Shown piece by piece: positions 8,740 through 20,125 of a DNA stretch of 64,000 bases (position 1 is its first letter; each line of letters starts with the position of its first letter). This DNA is from VXNE01 sp965203615 (GTDB lineage: Bacteria; Pseudomonadota; Gammaproteobacteria; Pseudomonadales; Azotimanducaceae), in the NCBI GenBank assembly GCA_965203615.1, contig OZ241900.1, positions 2,852,001-2,916,000 on the forward strand, given 5' to 3'. The notes beneath the pieces are model-generated. The model was not told where the DNA came from. It ran no database searches and was given only the letters and a program-made list of their open reading frames with translations. The translations under genes were made by a program, and so were the position numbers.

Positions 8740-9254
8740 GATTGCTCGACGACGATCAGTGATGGAGCGAATTCGCGCAACACGCGCCGGTAGACGTTCC
8801 GCTTGAAGTTGATGACCTGGGTCAGGGGATACCAGTAGCTCACCCATTGCCAGGAGTCGAACTCCGGCTTGGGCGAACAGTCGAGGTCCACCAGCGAGTC
8901 GTCGCCGAGCAGGCGGAGCAGGAACCATTTTTGCTTCTGTCCCACGAACCTTGACGCTCTCGCCCCTCGACCGTTGTTGCGCAGATACCGTTTCGGCAAA
9001 CGATAGCGCAACCAGCCGCGGGTCGAGGCGAGGATCTCGACGCTGCCGCGCCGAACGCCTACTTCCTCGTAGAGTTCGCGATAGAGCGCGGTCTCGGGTG
9101 ACTCGTCCCGTTGGATGCCGCCCTGTGGAAACTGCCAGGCGTCGTGACCGCCGACTCGACGCGCCCACAGCACCTGTCCCCGATCATTGGTGATGATGAT
9201 GCCCACGTTGGAACGAAAGCCCTGCGCGTCGATGTTTTCGCTAGCCCTTCCCAT
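8736..9254 (-). CDS. rppH: RppH, RNA pyrophosphohydrolase (Nudix)
   Basis: 172 residues; E. coli RppH has 176. It removes pyrophosphate from 5'-triphosphorylated RNA and so triggers mRNA decay. The Nudix box spans roughly residues 40-62 and contains QFPQGG and ELYEEVG. Other family blocks are WLRYRLPKRYLRNN, QKQKWFLLRL and WQWVSYWYPLTQVINFKR. The ATG at 9254 was chosen because family homology begins within ten residues of it (DAQGFRSNVGIIITND). It is the first gene of the rppH-ptsP operon and diverges from the YyaL-like gene. Confidence 0.95.
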   Translation of the reverse strand: MGRASENIDAQGFRSNVGIIITNDRGQVLWARRVGGHDAWQFPQGGIQRDESPETALYRELYEEVGVRRGSVEILASTRGWLRYRLPKRYLRNNGRGARASRFVGQKQKWFLLRLLGDDSLVDLDCSPKPEFDSWQWVSYWYPLTQVINFKRNVYRRVLREFAPSLIVVEQS

Positions 9255-9307
9255 GCGGTCGATTGTTCCACATAAGCTATCATCCGCCAAAATACCATCG
9301 ACCAGAC

Positions 9308-11365
<2,058 letters not shown>

Positions 11366-11467
11366 CTTGAGCTTGCCACCCGGGCGCAGCCCCAGGCGCC
11401 GCTCCGGATGTTCCCGGGTTGGTCTGTGCCGGTCTGACCGATTTGGTTATTCCAGCTCTATATTTTG

Positions 11468-11483
11468 GAATATCATGATATTC
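11468..11483. promoter_or_regulatory. Perfect 16-bp palindrome before the DUF4143 ATPase
   Basis: GAATATCATGATATTC is self-complementary over 16 bp; one mismatched pair outside it is followed by two more matched pairs, giving a 22-bp imperfect palindrome. It ends 8 bp before the ATG at 11492 and lies in an AT-rich patch (TCTATATTTTGG) unlike the GC-rich surroundings. A repressor binding site overlapping the promoter or translation start is the simplest reading (inference). Confidence 0.55.
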
Positions 11484-11491
11484 TAAATCTC

Positions 11492-12676
11492 ATGTTTGAG
11501 AGAAGGCTGCTACTGCCGCCGCCCGGAACCGAGACGTTCTTCCTTTGGGGTCCCCGGCAAGCCGGCAAGACCACGCTCCTACGCACGCGCTACGGCGAGT
11601 GTCGCTGGATCGATCTGCTGAAAGCGGACGAGTTCCGGCGATACGTCACGAACCCGGAGTACCTGCGGCAGGAAATCGAGGCCGAGGGGGCCGAGCCCGG
11701 AACGCAAATCGTCATCGATGAAATCCAGAAGGTTCCGGCGCTGCTGGACGAAGTCCACTGGCTGATCGAGAACCGAGGGATACACTTCGCCCTCTGCGGC
11801 TCCAGCGCGCGCAAGGTTCGCCGGGGAGCTGCCAACCTGCTGGGAGGACGCGCGGCGCGATACCAGCTACATGGTTTGACCGCTGCCGAAATCGGCCCCG
11901 ATATCGACCTGGACCGCATACTCAATCACGGCTATCTCCCGCGAATGTTCCAATCCGAGCGACCGGGCAGGCTGCTGGATGCGTATGTCGCGGACTACCT
12001 GAAGGAAGAAGTCGCGGCGGAAGGCCTGGTTCGAAATCTGCCCGCGTTTTCGGGATTCCTTGACGCCGCAGCCTTGAGCGACGGCGAACTGATCAACTTC
12101 GCCAACATCGGCACCGATTGCGGCACGACTGGACCCACGGCGAAGTCGTACTTTGAAGTTCTCGAGGACACCCTCCTCGGTCGCTGGCTGCCGGCGTATC
12201 GCCGGCGACCGAAGCGAAGGGTGACCGCAGCACCGAAGTTCTACTTGTCTGATGTCGGCGTTGTGAATCGCCTGGCGCGACGGGGTGGGCTGTCGCGGGG
12301 GTCGGACGCCTACGGAAAGGCATTCGAGAACTGGGTTTTCCACGAGCTTTCCGCCTATCTGGACTACGCCGAGGCCGAGGACGACCTGTCCTATTGGCGG
12401 CTGGCGGGCGGCACCGAAGTCGACTTCGTGGTCGGGGACATGCGCGTTGCCGTCGAGGCGAAGGCCAGCGCGCGGATCGTTTCGAGACATCTCAAGGGGT
12501 TGCGCAGCCTGACGAAAGACCACCAGGCCGTCGCCAGGCGGGTGATGGTCTGCCTTGAACCGCGCGCCAGACGAACCGAGGACGGCATCGACATCCTGCC
12601 TGCGGAGGCGTTCGCGGAACAGCTTTGGGAAGGTTCGCTAGCCCGCATCGCTCACCAACTCGACGGATCGGGTTGA
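11492..12676 (+). CDS. AAA+ ATPase with DUF4143 C-terminal domain
   Basis: 394 residues. The Walker A motif is GPRQAGKTT (near residue 25), Walker B is IVIDEIQKVP and sensor-like ALCGSSARK follows. The C-terminal half has the DUF4143 pattern YFEVLEDTLLGRWLPAY, FYLSDVGVVNRLA, AFENWVFHEL and a nuclease-like EVDFVVGDMRVAVEAKAS. Such ATPases are common, often horizontally acquired, and of unclear role; the last motif resembles a PD-(D/E)xK core. ATG 11492 is used; an upstream TTG at 11465 would run through the palindrome. Confidence 0.85.
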   Translation: MFERRLLLPPPGTETFFLWGPRQAGKTTLLRTRYGECRWIDLLKADEFRRYVTNPEYLRQEIEAEGAEPGTQIVIDEIQKVPALLDEVHWLIENRGIHFALCGSSARKVRRGAANLLGGRAARYQLHGLTAAEIGPDIDLDRILNHGYLPRMFQSERPGRLLDAYVADYLKEEVAAEGLVRNLPAFSGFLDAAALSDGELINFANIGTDCGTTGPTAKSYFEVLEDTLLGRWLPAYRRRPKRRVTAAPKFYLSDVGVVNRLARRGGLSRGSDAYGKAFENWVFHELSAYLDYAEAEDDLSYWRLAGGTEVDFVVGDMRVAVEAKASARIVSRHLKGLRSLTKDHQAVARRVMVCLEPRARRTEDGIDILPAEAFAEQLWEGSLARIAHQLDGSG

Positions 12677-12871
12677 ACGGGGCGGCCACGAGCGTCTTTG
12701 CCCGTTTTGGACAGTGACTGTTCCCGCGGCTGGTGCGATCGGCGCCGGTTTTGCACATTTTTCGTGCCGGAAGAGGTCGCGAACGGGCGTTCGGCGTTCG
12801 CCGGCCGGTTCCGGGGCGAGTGTCGTCCCCGGCGGTCGGTGCCGGTCGGCATTTCGTCGTCGGAAGCCCGG
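12677..12871. other. Gap between ATPase and transposase, probably IS end
   Basis: 195 bp downstream of both convergent genes. It should contain one end of the IS1380-family element, but I could not match its sequence to the other side (14297-14390) as an inverted repeat by eye. No other feature was seen. Confidence 0.3.
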
Positions 12872-14296
12872 CTACGCGGGCGGCGCGCGGGCGGAACCGC
12901 GGCACAGCGCGGCCGCGGCGGCGGCGAACTCGTCCCGGCACGGGCACGCCGACGGGAACGACAGCCAGACCTTGCGCGCCGTGATCCGCACCCGGGCGGC
13001 GACCTTGAGCAGCCTGGTCCGAAGGGTTCCGCATTGCGCCCGGGCCATGCGCGTGCCCGCCAGGCCCAGCCGCCGCAGGCCGTGCATCAGGACGTAGGCG
13101 AACGACGCGAAGTACAGCCGCAGCTGGTTGGCGCGCATCGTCGCCGCGCTGGTGCGGTCCGCGAACATGTCCAGCTGCTGCTCCTTGATGCGGTTCTCCA
13201 TGTCGCCGCGGGCGCAGTACAGCTCCTCGTACAGGCGTTGCGGGCCGGCCATGTCGCGGCCCAGGCTGGTCACCACGAACCTCGGGTTCGGCCCCTTCGA
13301 CAGATGCTCCGCCTTCGCCACCACCCGCCGCGACCGGCTCCACGTGTCGCGCGTGCGATAGCGGAACTCGCGGAACCGCCGCGATGCGGCGCCCGTGCCC
13401 GCGCAGCGGCGGCGCGACTTGCGCAGCGCCTTGCCGATCCGCCGCACCAGCCGCGCGTTGCGCGCCAGGCCGAGCACGTAGTCCACATCGTTGTCCTCGC
13501 CCCAGCGCATGATCTCCTCCCGGCAGAACCCGGAGTCGCCCCGGATCACGAGGCGCACCCCGGGCCAGCGCCCGCGGATCCGGCCGACGATCCGCTCCAG
13601 CTCCTCGACGCTGCCGGCGCTGGCGTCCCCGTCCGACGGCCGCAGCCGCGCGCACAGCAGGTGCTCGCCGCAGAAGATGTACAGCGGCAGATAGCAGTAG
13701 CCCTTGTAGTAGCCGTGATAGAAGCGGCCCTCCTGATCGCCGTGCAGCGGATCGTCGGTCGCGTCCAGGTCCAGCCAGATCTCCTCCGGCGCCTCGGCGT
13801 GGGCTTCCAGGAACATGTCCAGCAGCACGTCGTCCAGCGCGCCCGCGTCCGCCGCGATCCGGCAGTAGCGATCCTCGGCGGCGTCCTTCGGCTCGCCCAG
13901 CTCCAGCCGGTTCAGCGTGCTCGAGCCCGCCAGCGGACAGCCGCGGTCCCGCTCCCGGGGCCGCTTCTCGCCGGTCGGATCCGCCTTGCCGACCAGCAGC
14001 GCCAGCAGGCTGTCGCCGCGCAGCGCGTCGTGATCGTTCAGGTCCTCGTAGCCCAGCGCCAGCCCGTACACCCGCTGCGCCACCAGCTCCGACACCGCGT
14101 GCTCCACCTTCCGCGGATCGCGATAGTCCGCGAAGCAGCGCGCGATCCGGTCCATCAGCCCCAGCCGCCGCTCCACCTCGCGCAGCAGGACGCCGCCACC
14201 GTCCGAGGTGAGCCGCCCGCCGTCGAACCGGGCGACAACCTCGCGGCGTCCGAAGCCGTGAAATTCAAGTTGCGCGGGCGTACACTGTGTGCTCAA
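12872..14296 (-). CDS. IS1380-family transposase
   Basis: 474 residues, the full length expected for the family. Recognisable blocks are the N-terminal FDGGRLTSDGGGVLLREVE, LDLDATDDPLHGDQEGRFYHG (first catalytic Asp), VRLVIRGDSGFCREEIMRW (second Asp) and YCARGDMENRIKEQQLDMFADRTS (catalytic Glu region). It is a DDE transposase. No frameshift or internal stop is visible, so the copy may be active. It lies between the DUF4143 ATPase and gcvPB, in the same direction as the gcv operon and 94 bp past the gcvPB stop. Exact IS ends and target duplication were not identified. Confidence 0.92.
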   Translation of the reverse strand: MSTQCTPAQLEFHGFGRREVVARFDGGRLTSDGGGVLLREVERRLGLMDRIARCFADYRDPRKVEHAVSELVAQRVYGLALGYEDLNDHDALRGDSLLALLVGKADPTGEKRPRERDRGCPLAGSSTLNRLELGEPKDAAEDRYCRIAADAGALDDVLLDMFLEAHAEAPEEIWLDLDATDDPLHGDQEGRFYHGYYKGYCYLPLYIFCGEHLLCARLRPSDGDASAGSVEELERIVGRIRGRWPGVRLVIRGDSGFCREEIMRWGEDNDVDYVLGLARNARLVRRIGKALRKSRRRCAGTGAASRRFREFRYRTRDTWSRSRRVVAKAEHLSKGPNPRFVVTSLGRDMAGPQRLYEELYCARGDMENRIKEQQLDMFADRTSAATMRANQLRLYFASFAYVLMHGLRRLGLAGTRMARAQCGTLRTRLLKVAARVRITARKVWLSFPSACPCRDEFAAAAAALCRGSARAPPA

Positions 14297-14390
14297 GGGA
14301 CCTCCCTTGCCGTCTGATGTAAGTGTTTGTGTTAACTCACATTATCCGACAATTCGAGGTCCCTTTCCATTTCTTGGTGAGCGAAGCGGG

Positions 14391-15854
14391 CTAGCCGCTT
14401 GTTGAGTTGGCGTTTGCCGGTCTCCAGCGCAAGTCGAGCCGGCGGGCTGCCTCCACGTCGTCGAGCCGCCTGGCCGGCAGATCGTGCGGTGCCGACTTGA
14501 CGAGTTCCGGGTTCGACTCGGCTTCGGCGAGGACGCTGGTCATCGCTTCCACGAAGGCATCGATCTCCTCCTTTGACTCCGTCTCGGTCGGCTCGATGAG
14601 AAAGCACTCCGGCACCAGCAGCGGGAAGTAGGTCGTGGGCGCGTGTACGCCGTAGTCGAGCAGGCGTTTCGCGAAGTCCATGGCGGAGACGCCGAATCTT
14701 CGTTTCTGTGCGGCGAGGGTCACGATGAACTCGTGACAGGCTCGCCGATTCGGATAGGCGATGTCGAAACCCGCTTGCCGCAGCCTCGCGGCGAGATAGT
14801 TGGCGTTCAGCGTCGCGAACTCCCCGACGCGCCGCATGCCGTCGCTGCCGAGCATGAGGGCGTAGGCGAGGGCGCGAAGGAGGATGCCCGCATTGCCCAT
14901 GAATGCCGACAACCGGCCGATGGTGTGCGGAGGCTCGGTCCATCGATAGCCGCCCTCCGTCTTCTCGACAAGCGGTCCCGGCAGATACGGTGCCAACACT
15001 TCTCCGGCGCCCACCGGTCCCGCACCGGGGCCGCCGCCACCGTGGGGTGTTGCGAAGGTCTTGTGCAGGTTCAGGTGCAGCACATCGAATCCCATGTCGG
15101 CGGGCTTCACCTTGCCGAGGACCGCATTGAGATTCGCGCCGTCGTAGTACAGCAGGCCACCGGCGTCGTGCACGATGGCGGCGGTCTCTTCGATACGCCG
15201 TTCGAACAGGCCACAGGTGGACGGATTGGTGGTCATGAGCCCCGCCGTCGCCGGGCCGACCGCCGCCTTCAGGGCGTCGATGTCGACATCGCCGTCGCTT
15301 CCCACCGCGACCTCGCGCACTACGCAGCCGCACATCGAGGCCGTCGCGGGGTTGGTGCCGTGCGCGGTCGCGGGAACGAGTATCTCGTTGCGTCCGGTAT
15401 CGCCGCGTGCCGCATGATACGAGCGGATCATCGCGACCCCGGCGAACTCGCCCTGGGCGCCGGCCATGGGGGTCAGCGAAACGCCGGGCATCCCCGTCGC
15501 GTGCTGGAGGATTTCCTGGAGGTCGTAAAGGCACGCCAGGAATCCCTGACTGGCGGCCATGGGCGCCAGGGGATGGCGGTTGAGGAAACCGGTCGCATTC
15601 GCGGCCCGGTGCGCGCCCCTCGGGTTGTACTTCATCGTGCACGACCCGAGCGGATAGAACTGGGTGTCGATGGAGAAGTTGCGGCCCGACAGGCGCGTAT
15701 AGTGGCGTACGGTCTGCAGTTCCGAAACCTCGGGCAACCCCGGCGGCTGCTCCCGCAACGCCGATGGGGGCAGGTCCTCGATGGACTCGGACGGAGGAAC
15801 CTGCGCGGCGGCGCGCCTGTCTGTGCGGGCGAGGTCGAATATCGTTTCCATCAC
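14391..15854 (-). CDS. gcvPB: Glycine dehydrogenase (decarboxylating) subunit 2
   Basis: 487 residues. Half of the two-subunit P-protein that decarboxylates glycine with pyridoxal phosphate and passes the aminomethyl group to lipoylated GcvH. The PLP lysine lies in LHLNLHKTFATPHGGGGPG. Other family blocks are FYPLGSCTMKYNP, MAGAQGEFAGV and YYDGANLNAVLG. The gene starts 7 bp after gcvPA, so it is the last member of the gcvT-gcvH-gcvPA-gcvPB run. E. coli has a single fused GcvP; the split form is common in other Proteobacteria and Firmicutes. An IS1380 element sits just downstream. Confidence 0.95.
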   Translation of the reverse strand: MMETIFDLARTDRRAAAQVPPSESIEDLPPSALREQPPGLPEVSELQTVRHYTRLSGRNFSIDTQFYPLGSCTMKYNPRGAHRAANATGFLNRHPLAPMAASQGFLACLYDLQEILQHATGMPGVSLTPMAGAQGEFAGVAMIRSYHAARGDTGRNEILVPATAHGTNPATASMCGCVVREVAVGSDGDVDIDALKAAVGPATAGLMTTNPSTCGLFERRIEETAAIVHDAGGLLYYDGANLNAVLGKVKPADMGFDVLHLNLHKTFATPHGGGGPGAGPVGAGEVLAPYLPGPLVEKTEGGYRWTEPPHTIGRLSAFMGNAGILLRALAYALMLGSDGMRRVGEFATLNANYLAARLRQAGFDIAYPNRRACHEFIVTLAAQKRRFGVSAMDFAKRLLDYGVHAPTTYFPLLVPECFLIEPTETESKEEIDAFVEAMTSVLAEAESNPELVKSAPHDLPARRLDDVEAARRLDLRWRPANANSTSG

Positions 15855-15861
15855 TGCCTCT

Positions 15862-17232
15862 TCACGACACGGCCTTCAGGGCATCGGCTAATCGGCGGAT
15901 GTCTTCCGCCGTGCGCTTTTCCGTCGCGCATACGAGAAGACAGTCGTCGAGGTCGCTCGCGTACGATCCGAGGGCCAGTCCAGCCAATACGCCGCGCGCT
16001 GCCAACGCTTCGACAACCGGCGCCGCGGGACGGTCCAGGCGGAGAACGCATTCGTGAAAGTAGGGCGCGTTGAACCGTTGCCGCAGATCCAGGGCTGCGA
16101 CGAGTTCGCGCGTCCGCGCGTGGCAGGCGGCGGCAACGTTGCGCAGACCTTCGGGCCCGAGAAGGCTCAGGTAGATGGTCGCGGCCGTTACCAGCAGGCC
16201 CTGGTTCGTGCAGATGTTCGACGTGGCCTTGGCCCGTCGGATGTGCTGTTCGCGCGCCTGCAATGTCAGCGTGAAGCCGGGATTGCCGTCGAGGTCCCGG
16301 GTGCGTCCGACAATGCGTCCCGGCAGTTGCCGCACCAGCGACTGCCGCGTGCAGATGAAACCGAAGGAAGGTCCGCCGGAAGCCATCGGTATGCCGAGTG
16401 GTTGTCCGTCTCCGCAGACGATGTCCGCGCCGTCGGCGCCCCAGTCGGCGGGCGGCTTGAGCAGCCCGAGGGTCAGCGGGTTGACGCAGGCGATTGCCAG
16501 TGCGCCGCATTCGTGCGCCTGGTCCGTCAACGCGTCGACATCTTCCAGCAGTCCGAAGAAATTGGGTTGCTGGACCACGACCGCCGCGGGCGGCTCCGGT
16601 ATGCGCGTTACCAGATCTGACCCCGCCAGGCCGTCTTCACCGTGGGGCAGTTGGACGATCTCGATATCCTGGTGACGGACAATGTTGCGCGCGGCGGCGA
16701 CGTATAGCGGATGCACCGCGCCGGCCAGGGCGACGCTCCGAGTTCCAGCGGCTGGCCTTCCCCGCGACCTCCTCTCGCCCGCGCGCACTGCCATCAGGAT
16801 GGTCTCGGCGAGACCCGAGCCGCCGTCGTACACCGAGGCATTGCAGACATCCATCCCGGTCAACTCGGCCATCATGGTCTGGAACTCGTAGACCAGTTGC
16901 AGCGTTCCCTGGCTCGCTTCGGCCTGGTATGGCGTATAGGCGGTCATGAACTCGCCCCGGCTGGCTATGTCCCAGACCGCGGAGGGGATGTGGTGGTCGT
17001 AGCTGCCCGCACCGAGGAAACACGGTCCGATCTCGTCGGCGCGTGCGCGTTCCTCCAGGCGGCGCAGCATGTCCATTTCCGACATGCCGGGGGCAGGGTC
17101 GGCTGCCGCGCCGCTATCGTCCCCGTTGAGCAGGTTTGCCGGAATCTCGTCGAACAGATCGTCGATGCGCGTCGCGCCGACGGTTGCCAGCATGGATGCC
17201 ACGTCGGCTTTGGTGTGCGGTATGAACGGCAT
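15862..17232 (-). CDS. gcvPA: Glycine dehydrogenase (decarboxylating) subunit 1
   Basis: 456 residues. It is the first half of the split P-protein. The start MPFIPHTKADVASML, then FLGAGSYDHHIPSAVWDI, YTPYQAEASQGTLQ and NASVYDGGSGLAE are diagnostic of GcvPA. It forms a heterotetramer with GcvPB and has lost the PLP lysine found there. Gap to upstream gcvH is 35 bp. Confidence 0.95.
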   Translation of the reverse strand: MPFIPHTKADVASMLATVGATRIDDLFDEIPANLLNGDDSGAAADPAPGMSEMDMLRRLEERARADEIGPCFLGAGSYDHHIPSAVWDIASRGEFMTAYTPYQAEASQGTLQLVYEFQTMMAELTGMDVCNASVYDGGSGLAETILMAVRAGERRSRGRPAAGTRSVALAGAVHPLYVAAARNIVRHQDIEIVQLPHGEDGLAGSDLVTRIPEPPAAVVVQQPNFFGLLEDVDALTDQAHECGALAIACVNPLTLGLLKPPADWGADGADIVCGDGQPLGIPMASGGPSFGFICTRQSLVRQLPGRIVGRTRDLDGNPGFTLTLQAREQHIRRAKATSNICTNQGLLVTAATIYLSLLGPEGLRNVAAACHARTRELVAALDLRQRFNAPYFHECVLRLDRPAAPVVEALAARGVLAGLALGSYASDLDDCLLVCATEKRTAEDIRRLADALKAVS

Positions 17233-17267
17233 GGTCGCTTACGCCCAGTGCAATCCGGCCCCGCCCG

Positions 17268-17669
17268 TCATTCCCCGGCTTCGCTTGCTTCGCAGAATTC
17301 CGAATACGCGGCGGCGTCCAGAAGGTCTTCCAGTTCGTCGGACGAGTCCGGCTCGATGGCAAAGAACCAGCCATCGCCGTAGGGATCCTGGTTCACGAGT
17401 TCGGGCGTATCCTCCAGCGACATGTTGATGGATACCACGGTCCCGGATACGGGTGCGTAGATGTCCGACGCCGCCTTGACCGACTCGACCACGCCAGCTT
17501 CCGATCCGGCGTCTACCTGCTGCTCCACTTCCGGAAGTTCGACGTAGACGACATCTCCGAGTTGCTCCTGCGCATAGTCGCTGATACCCACAACGACGTG
17601 GCCGTCATCATCGAGCCGGGCCCATTCATGTGTCTCCGCATACCTGGCGTCAGTCGGCGTATCAGTCAT
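17268..17669 (-). CDS. gcvH: Glycine cleavage system H protein
   Basis: 133 residues. It carries the lipoyl arm that shuttles the aminomethyl intermediate between P, T and L proteins. The lipoylated lysine lies in VVESVKAASDIYAP. The N-terminal YAETHEWARLDDDGHVVVGIS and C-terminal PYGDGWFFAIEP match the family. The L protein (dihydrolipoamide dehydrogenase) is not encoded in this window. Lies between gcvT and gcvPA in the operon. Confidence 0.96.
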   Translation of the reverse strand: MTDTPTDARYAETHEWARLDDDGHVVVGISDYAQEQLGDVVYVELPEVEQQVDAGSEAGVVESVKAASDIYAPVSGTVVSINMSLEDTPELVNQDPYGDGWFFAIEPDSSDELEDLLDAAAYSEFCEASEAGE

Positions 17670-17714
17670 GTCTTCGTCCGGAATTCTGAGCGTAACTGGG
17701 TGTGGGCGCTGCGG

Positions 17715-18824
17715 TCATTTTCCCTTAGTGACGAAAGGCGGTCTGACGATACGGCCGCGCCTCTCCCGCCCCCTGACGAGAATACCGACATCGCCGGCGG
17801 CGGCTCGCGGCACCCGCGCGAGGCCGATACTGTAACCCAACGTGGGAGAAAAAATACCGCTTCGAACTTCGCCCTCGCCTGCGTTGGTCATCACCTTCAT
17901 GCCCTCGCGCATGACACCTCGGTCTTTGAGCGCAATGCCCGTGAGTTTGTTCCCTGTTCCGGCGATGCGTTGCGCCTCCAGCGCCTCTCGGCCAATGAAG
18001 TCCCGGTCCGGCGGATCGAACGCCACGGTCCAGGCGAGGTTCGATTCGAGCGGTGTCGTCGTCTCGTCCATGTCCTGACCGTAGAGGTTGAGGCCGGCTT
18101 CCAGCCGCAATGTGTCTCTTGCGCCAAGACCTGCCGGCCGTACGCCCGCCGACGCGAGTGCGCGCCACAGTCCGGGGGCATCGCAGTCGGGCAGCATGAC
18201 CTCGACACCGTCCTCTCCCGTGTAGCCCGTGCGCGCGATCATCCAGCCGTCTCGCGCATTGAGCGCGTGAAACCGCTTCAGTTCGATGGCTGCAGGCAAC
18301 CCGCTCGTCTGCGCGAACAACGATACGGCATCGGGACCCTGCACGGCGATCATCGCGACGTCGTCGCGTTCTACCCACGCGGTGTCAAACCGGCCGGCGT
18401 GACCGCGATACCAGCCGATGACCCGATCCCGCGTCCCCGCGTTGGAGACGACGCGATAGTCCCGGTCCCGGCGATAGACGATCACGTCGTCGATGATGCC
18501 GCCGGCTTTGTTCAGCAGGGTGCCGTAGAGCGCCCCTCCCGCGGCCTTCAGCTTTCCGACATCGTTCGCCACGACGTGCCGGAGGAACGCCCGGGTGCCG
18601 GCACCCTCGAAGTCGACAATGGTCATGTGCGAGACATCGAACATGCCGGCGCTTGCCCGGACCGCATGATGTTCTTCGATCTGGGACCCGTACCGGATCG
18701 GCATCGCCCAGCCCGCGAATCCGGACATCCTCGCACCGGCGGCGACGTGAGTGTCGAAAAGCGGAGTGCGGCGAAGCGCCTCGGCGTCGGCCGCGGGGTG
18801 CTGCGATACGTCCTTCGCGCTCAC
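17715..18824 (-). CDS. gcvT: Aminomethyltransferase (glycine cleavage T protein)
   Basis: 369 residues. It transfers the methylene group from the aminomethyl-lipoyl H protein to tetrahydrofolate, releasing ammonia. FDVSHMTIVDFEG, GGIIDDVIVYR, ARTGYTGEDGVEV and LGARDTLRLEAGLNLYGQDM are typical GcvT blocks, including the tetrahydrofolate-binding aspartate region. The start overlaps the end of the UbiH-like gene by 4 nt. The order ubiH-gcvT-gcvH-gcvP follows the gammaproteobacterial arrangement. Confidence 0.96.
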   Translation of the reverse strand: MSAKDVSQHPAADAEALRRTPLFDTHVAAGARMSGFAGWAMPIRYGSQIEEHHAVRASAGMFDVSHMTIVDFEGAGTRAFLRHVVANDVGKLKAAGGALYGTLLNKAGGIIDDVIVYRRDRDYRVVSNAGTRDRVIGWYRGHAGRFDTAWVERDDVAMIAVQGPDAVSLFAQTSGLPAAIELKRFHALNARDGWMIARTGYTGEDGVEVMLPDCDAPGLWRALASAGVRPAGLGARDTLRLEAGLNLYGQDMDETTTPLESNLAWTVAFDPPDRDFIGREALEAQRIAGTGNKLTGIALKDRGVMREGMKVMTNAGEGEVRSGIFSPTLGYSIGLARVPRAAAGDVGILVRGRERRGRIVRPPFVTKGK

Positions 18825-20029
18825 GTCATCCTTCCCAATACGCCAGCGCCCATGGCCTCCCGGACGAGTTGCCGCTTTATGGCGGGTGCCGAGTCAATCA
18901 TGCGCACGCCGCTGTTCCTGATCCACCGGCCAACGGGGCCAGGGTAGGAGTATCCGTCCCGGAATGCGCGCATGAGTCCGATCATCACCTCCGCGCGCGC
19001 TCGTCGCCGCAGCGCGAAACCACGCCAGCGACCGGGTCGACCGAGGTCGTCCGGCTCGCGTTGCGCCCCATCGGCGATGCCGGCGACGTCCTCCAGCCCC
19101 AGGTTGACACCTTGGCCCGCGAGTGGGTGCAGCGTATGCGCGGCGTCTCCGATGAACAGTATTCCCGGTGCAGGGTTGAAGTCCCGGACCACGCGTTGCG
19201 GCAACGGGAAAACGAACCGGCGATCGATTTTCGCGATGCGTCCCAGGACAAGTTCGGACGTATCCTCGAGCGCGGCACAGAATGCGGTATCGTCGAGCGA
19301 GGCGAGTTGCCTGGCCCTGGAACGCTCCGTGCTCCAGATCACGGCGCAGCACGAAGCGTCCGCCAGCGGTAGAAGCGCCAGCGGTCCCGTGTCGGAGAAT
19401 CGTTGATAGGCGATGCCCCGATGGGCGCGTTCAACGCGTACCACCGTCGCGACCGCCGCGTCGGCCCCACCCCGGTCAATCAGCCCTGTCCCAGACAACT
19501 CCCGCACCCTCGAGTCGGCGCCGTCGGCGGCGACCAGCAGGCGCGCGGCAACCGACCGGTTGTCGAACTCGAGGGTTGTGCCGGTGTCTTCGGGGACGAT
19601 GCCGGTGACCACGCCTTCGATCCAGTCGACGTCGGGCATGCGGTTGCATTCGTCAAACAGCGCGACGCAGGCGCGGCTCGACTCGACCATCCAGGCCAGG
19701 GCATCGACATCGGCTTCGGTTGCGCTGAACTTGATGCGGCCGCCGCCGTGCTCCTCCCATACGCACATCTGATCGATTGGGCTTGCGGGAATGTCAATGC
19801 CGATCAGATCAAGGGACGGTCGTGACAAGGCGATGGAGCGGATATCGAAACCGAGTTCGCCCGTCGCCGCACACGGCCGCCGCCGATCGATCAGGGCGAC
19901 GCGAAAGCCGCTTCGCCCCAGCGTCAACGCTGCCGCGGCGCCGACCAGTCCGGCACCCACCACCGCGACATCGTAGCGGTCAATGTCCGATGTCGCGGTC
20001 TCGCGACGGTTGTTCGGGCCTGCTGCCAT
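18821..20029 (-). CDS. ubiH: UbiH/UbiI/Coq6-family FAD monooxygenase
   Basis: 402 residues. The dinucleotide motif GAGLVGAAAALTLGRSG is near residue 24, the DG motif is VAADGADSRVRELSG and the second FAD motif is GDAAHTLHPLAGQGVNLG. It hydroxylates the ubiquinone ring. E. coli has two consecutive paralogues (ubiH, ubiI) between pepP and gcvT; only one is present here, so it may be broad-specificity, or the missing step may lie elsewhere. The symbol ubiH is by position and family rather than proven regiospecificity. Confidence 0.85.
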   Translation of the reverse strand: MAAGPNNRRETATSDIDRYDVAVVGAGLVGAAAALTLGRSGFRVALIDRRRPCAATGELGFDIRSIALSRPSLDLIGIDIPASPIDQMCVWEEHGGGRIKFSATEADVDALAWMVESSRACVALFDECNRMPDVDWIEGVVTGIVPEDTGTTLEFDNRSVAARLLVAADGADSRVRELSGTGLIDRGGADAAVATVVRVERAHRGIAYQRFSDTGPLALLPLADASCCAVIWSTERSRARQLASLDDTAFCAALEDTSELVLGRIAKIDRRFVFPLPQRVVRDFNPAPGILFIGDAAHTLHPLAGQGVNLGLEDVAGIADGAQREPDDLGRPGRWRGFALRRRARAEVMIGLMRAFRDGYSYPGPVGRWIRNSGVRMIDSAPAIKRQLVREAMGAGVLGRMT

Positions 20030-20125
20030 CGTGGGGATTCTCGCGCACCCGCAACGCGTAGGGAACTTCGCGATGTTCGGAAGCGCCGTGCGAAGCTATT
20101 CCAGTTCGGTTTCGTGGCCCGGAAG

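Noticed and set aside
7768..8793. 341-codon plus-strand ORF over ptsP
   Set aside because: GC-driven shadow of ptsP; no family pattern.
12698..14317. 539-codon plus-strand ORF across the IS1380 transposase
   Set aside because: Antisense to the transposase, rich in Arg/Ala/Gly as expected of a shadow.
14643..16073. 476-codon plus-strand ORF over gcvPB
   Set aside because: Shadow of gcvPB; low-complexity composition.
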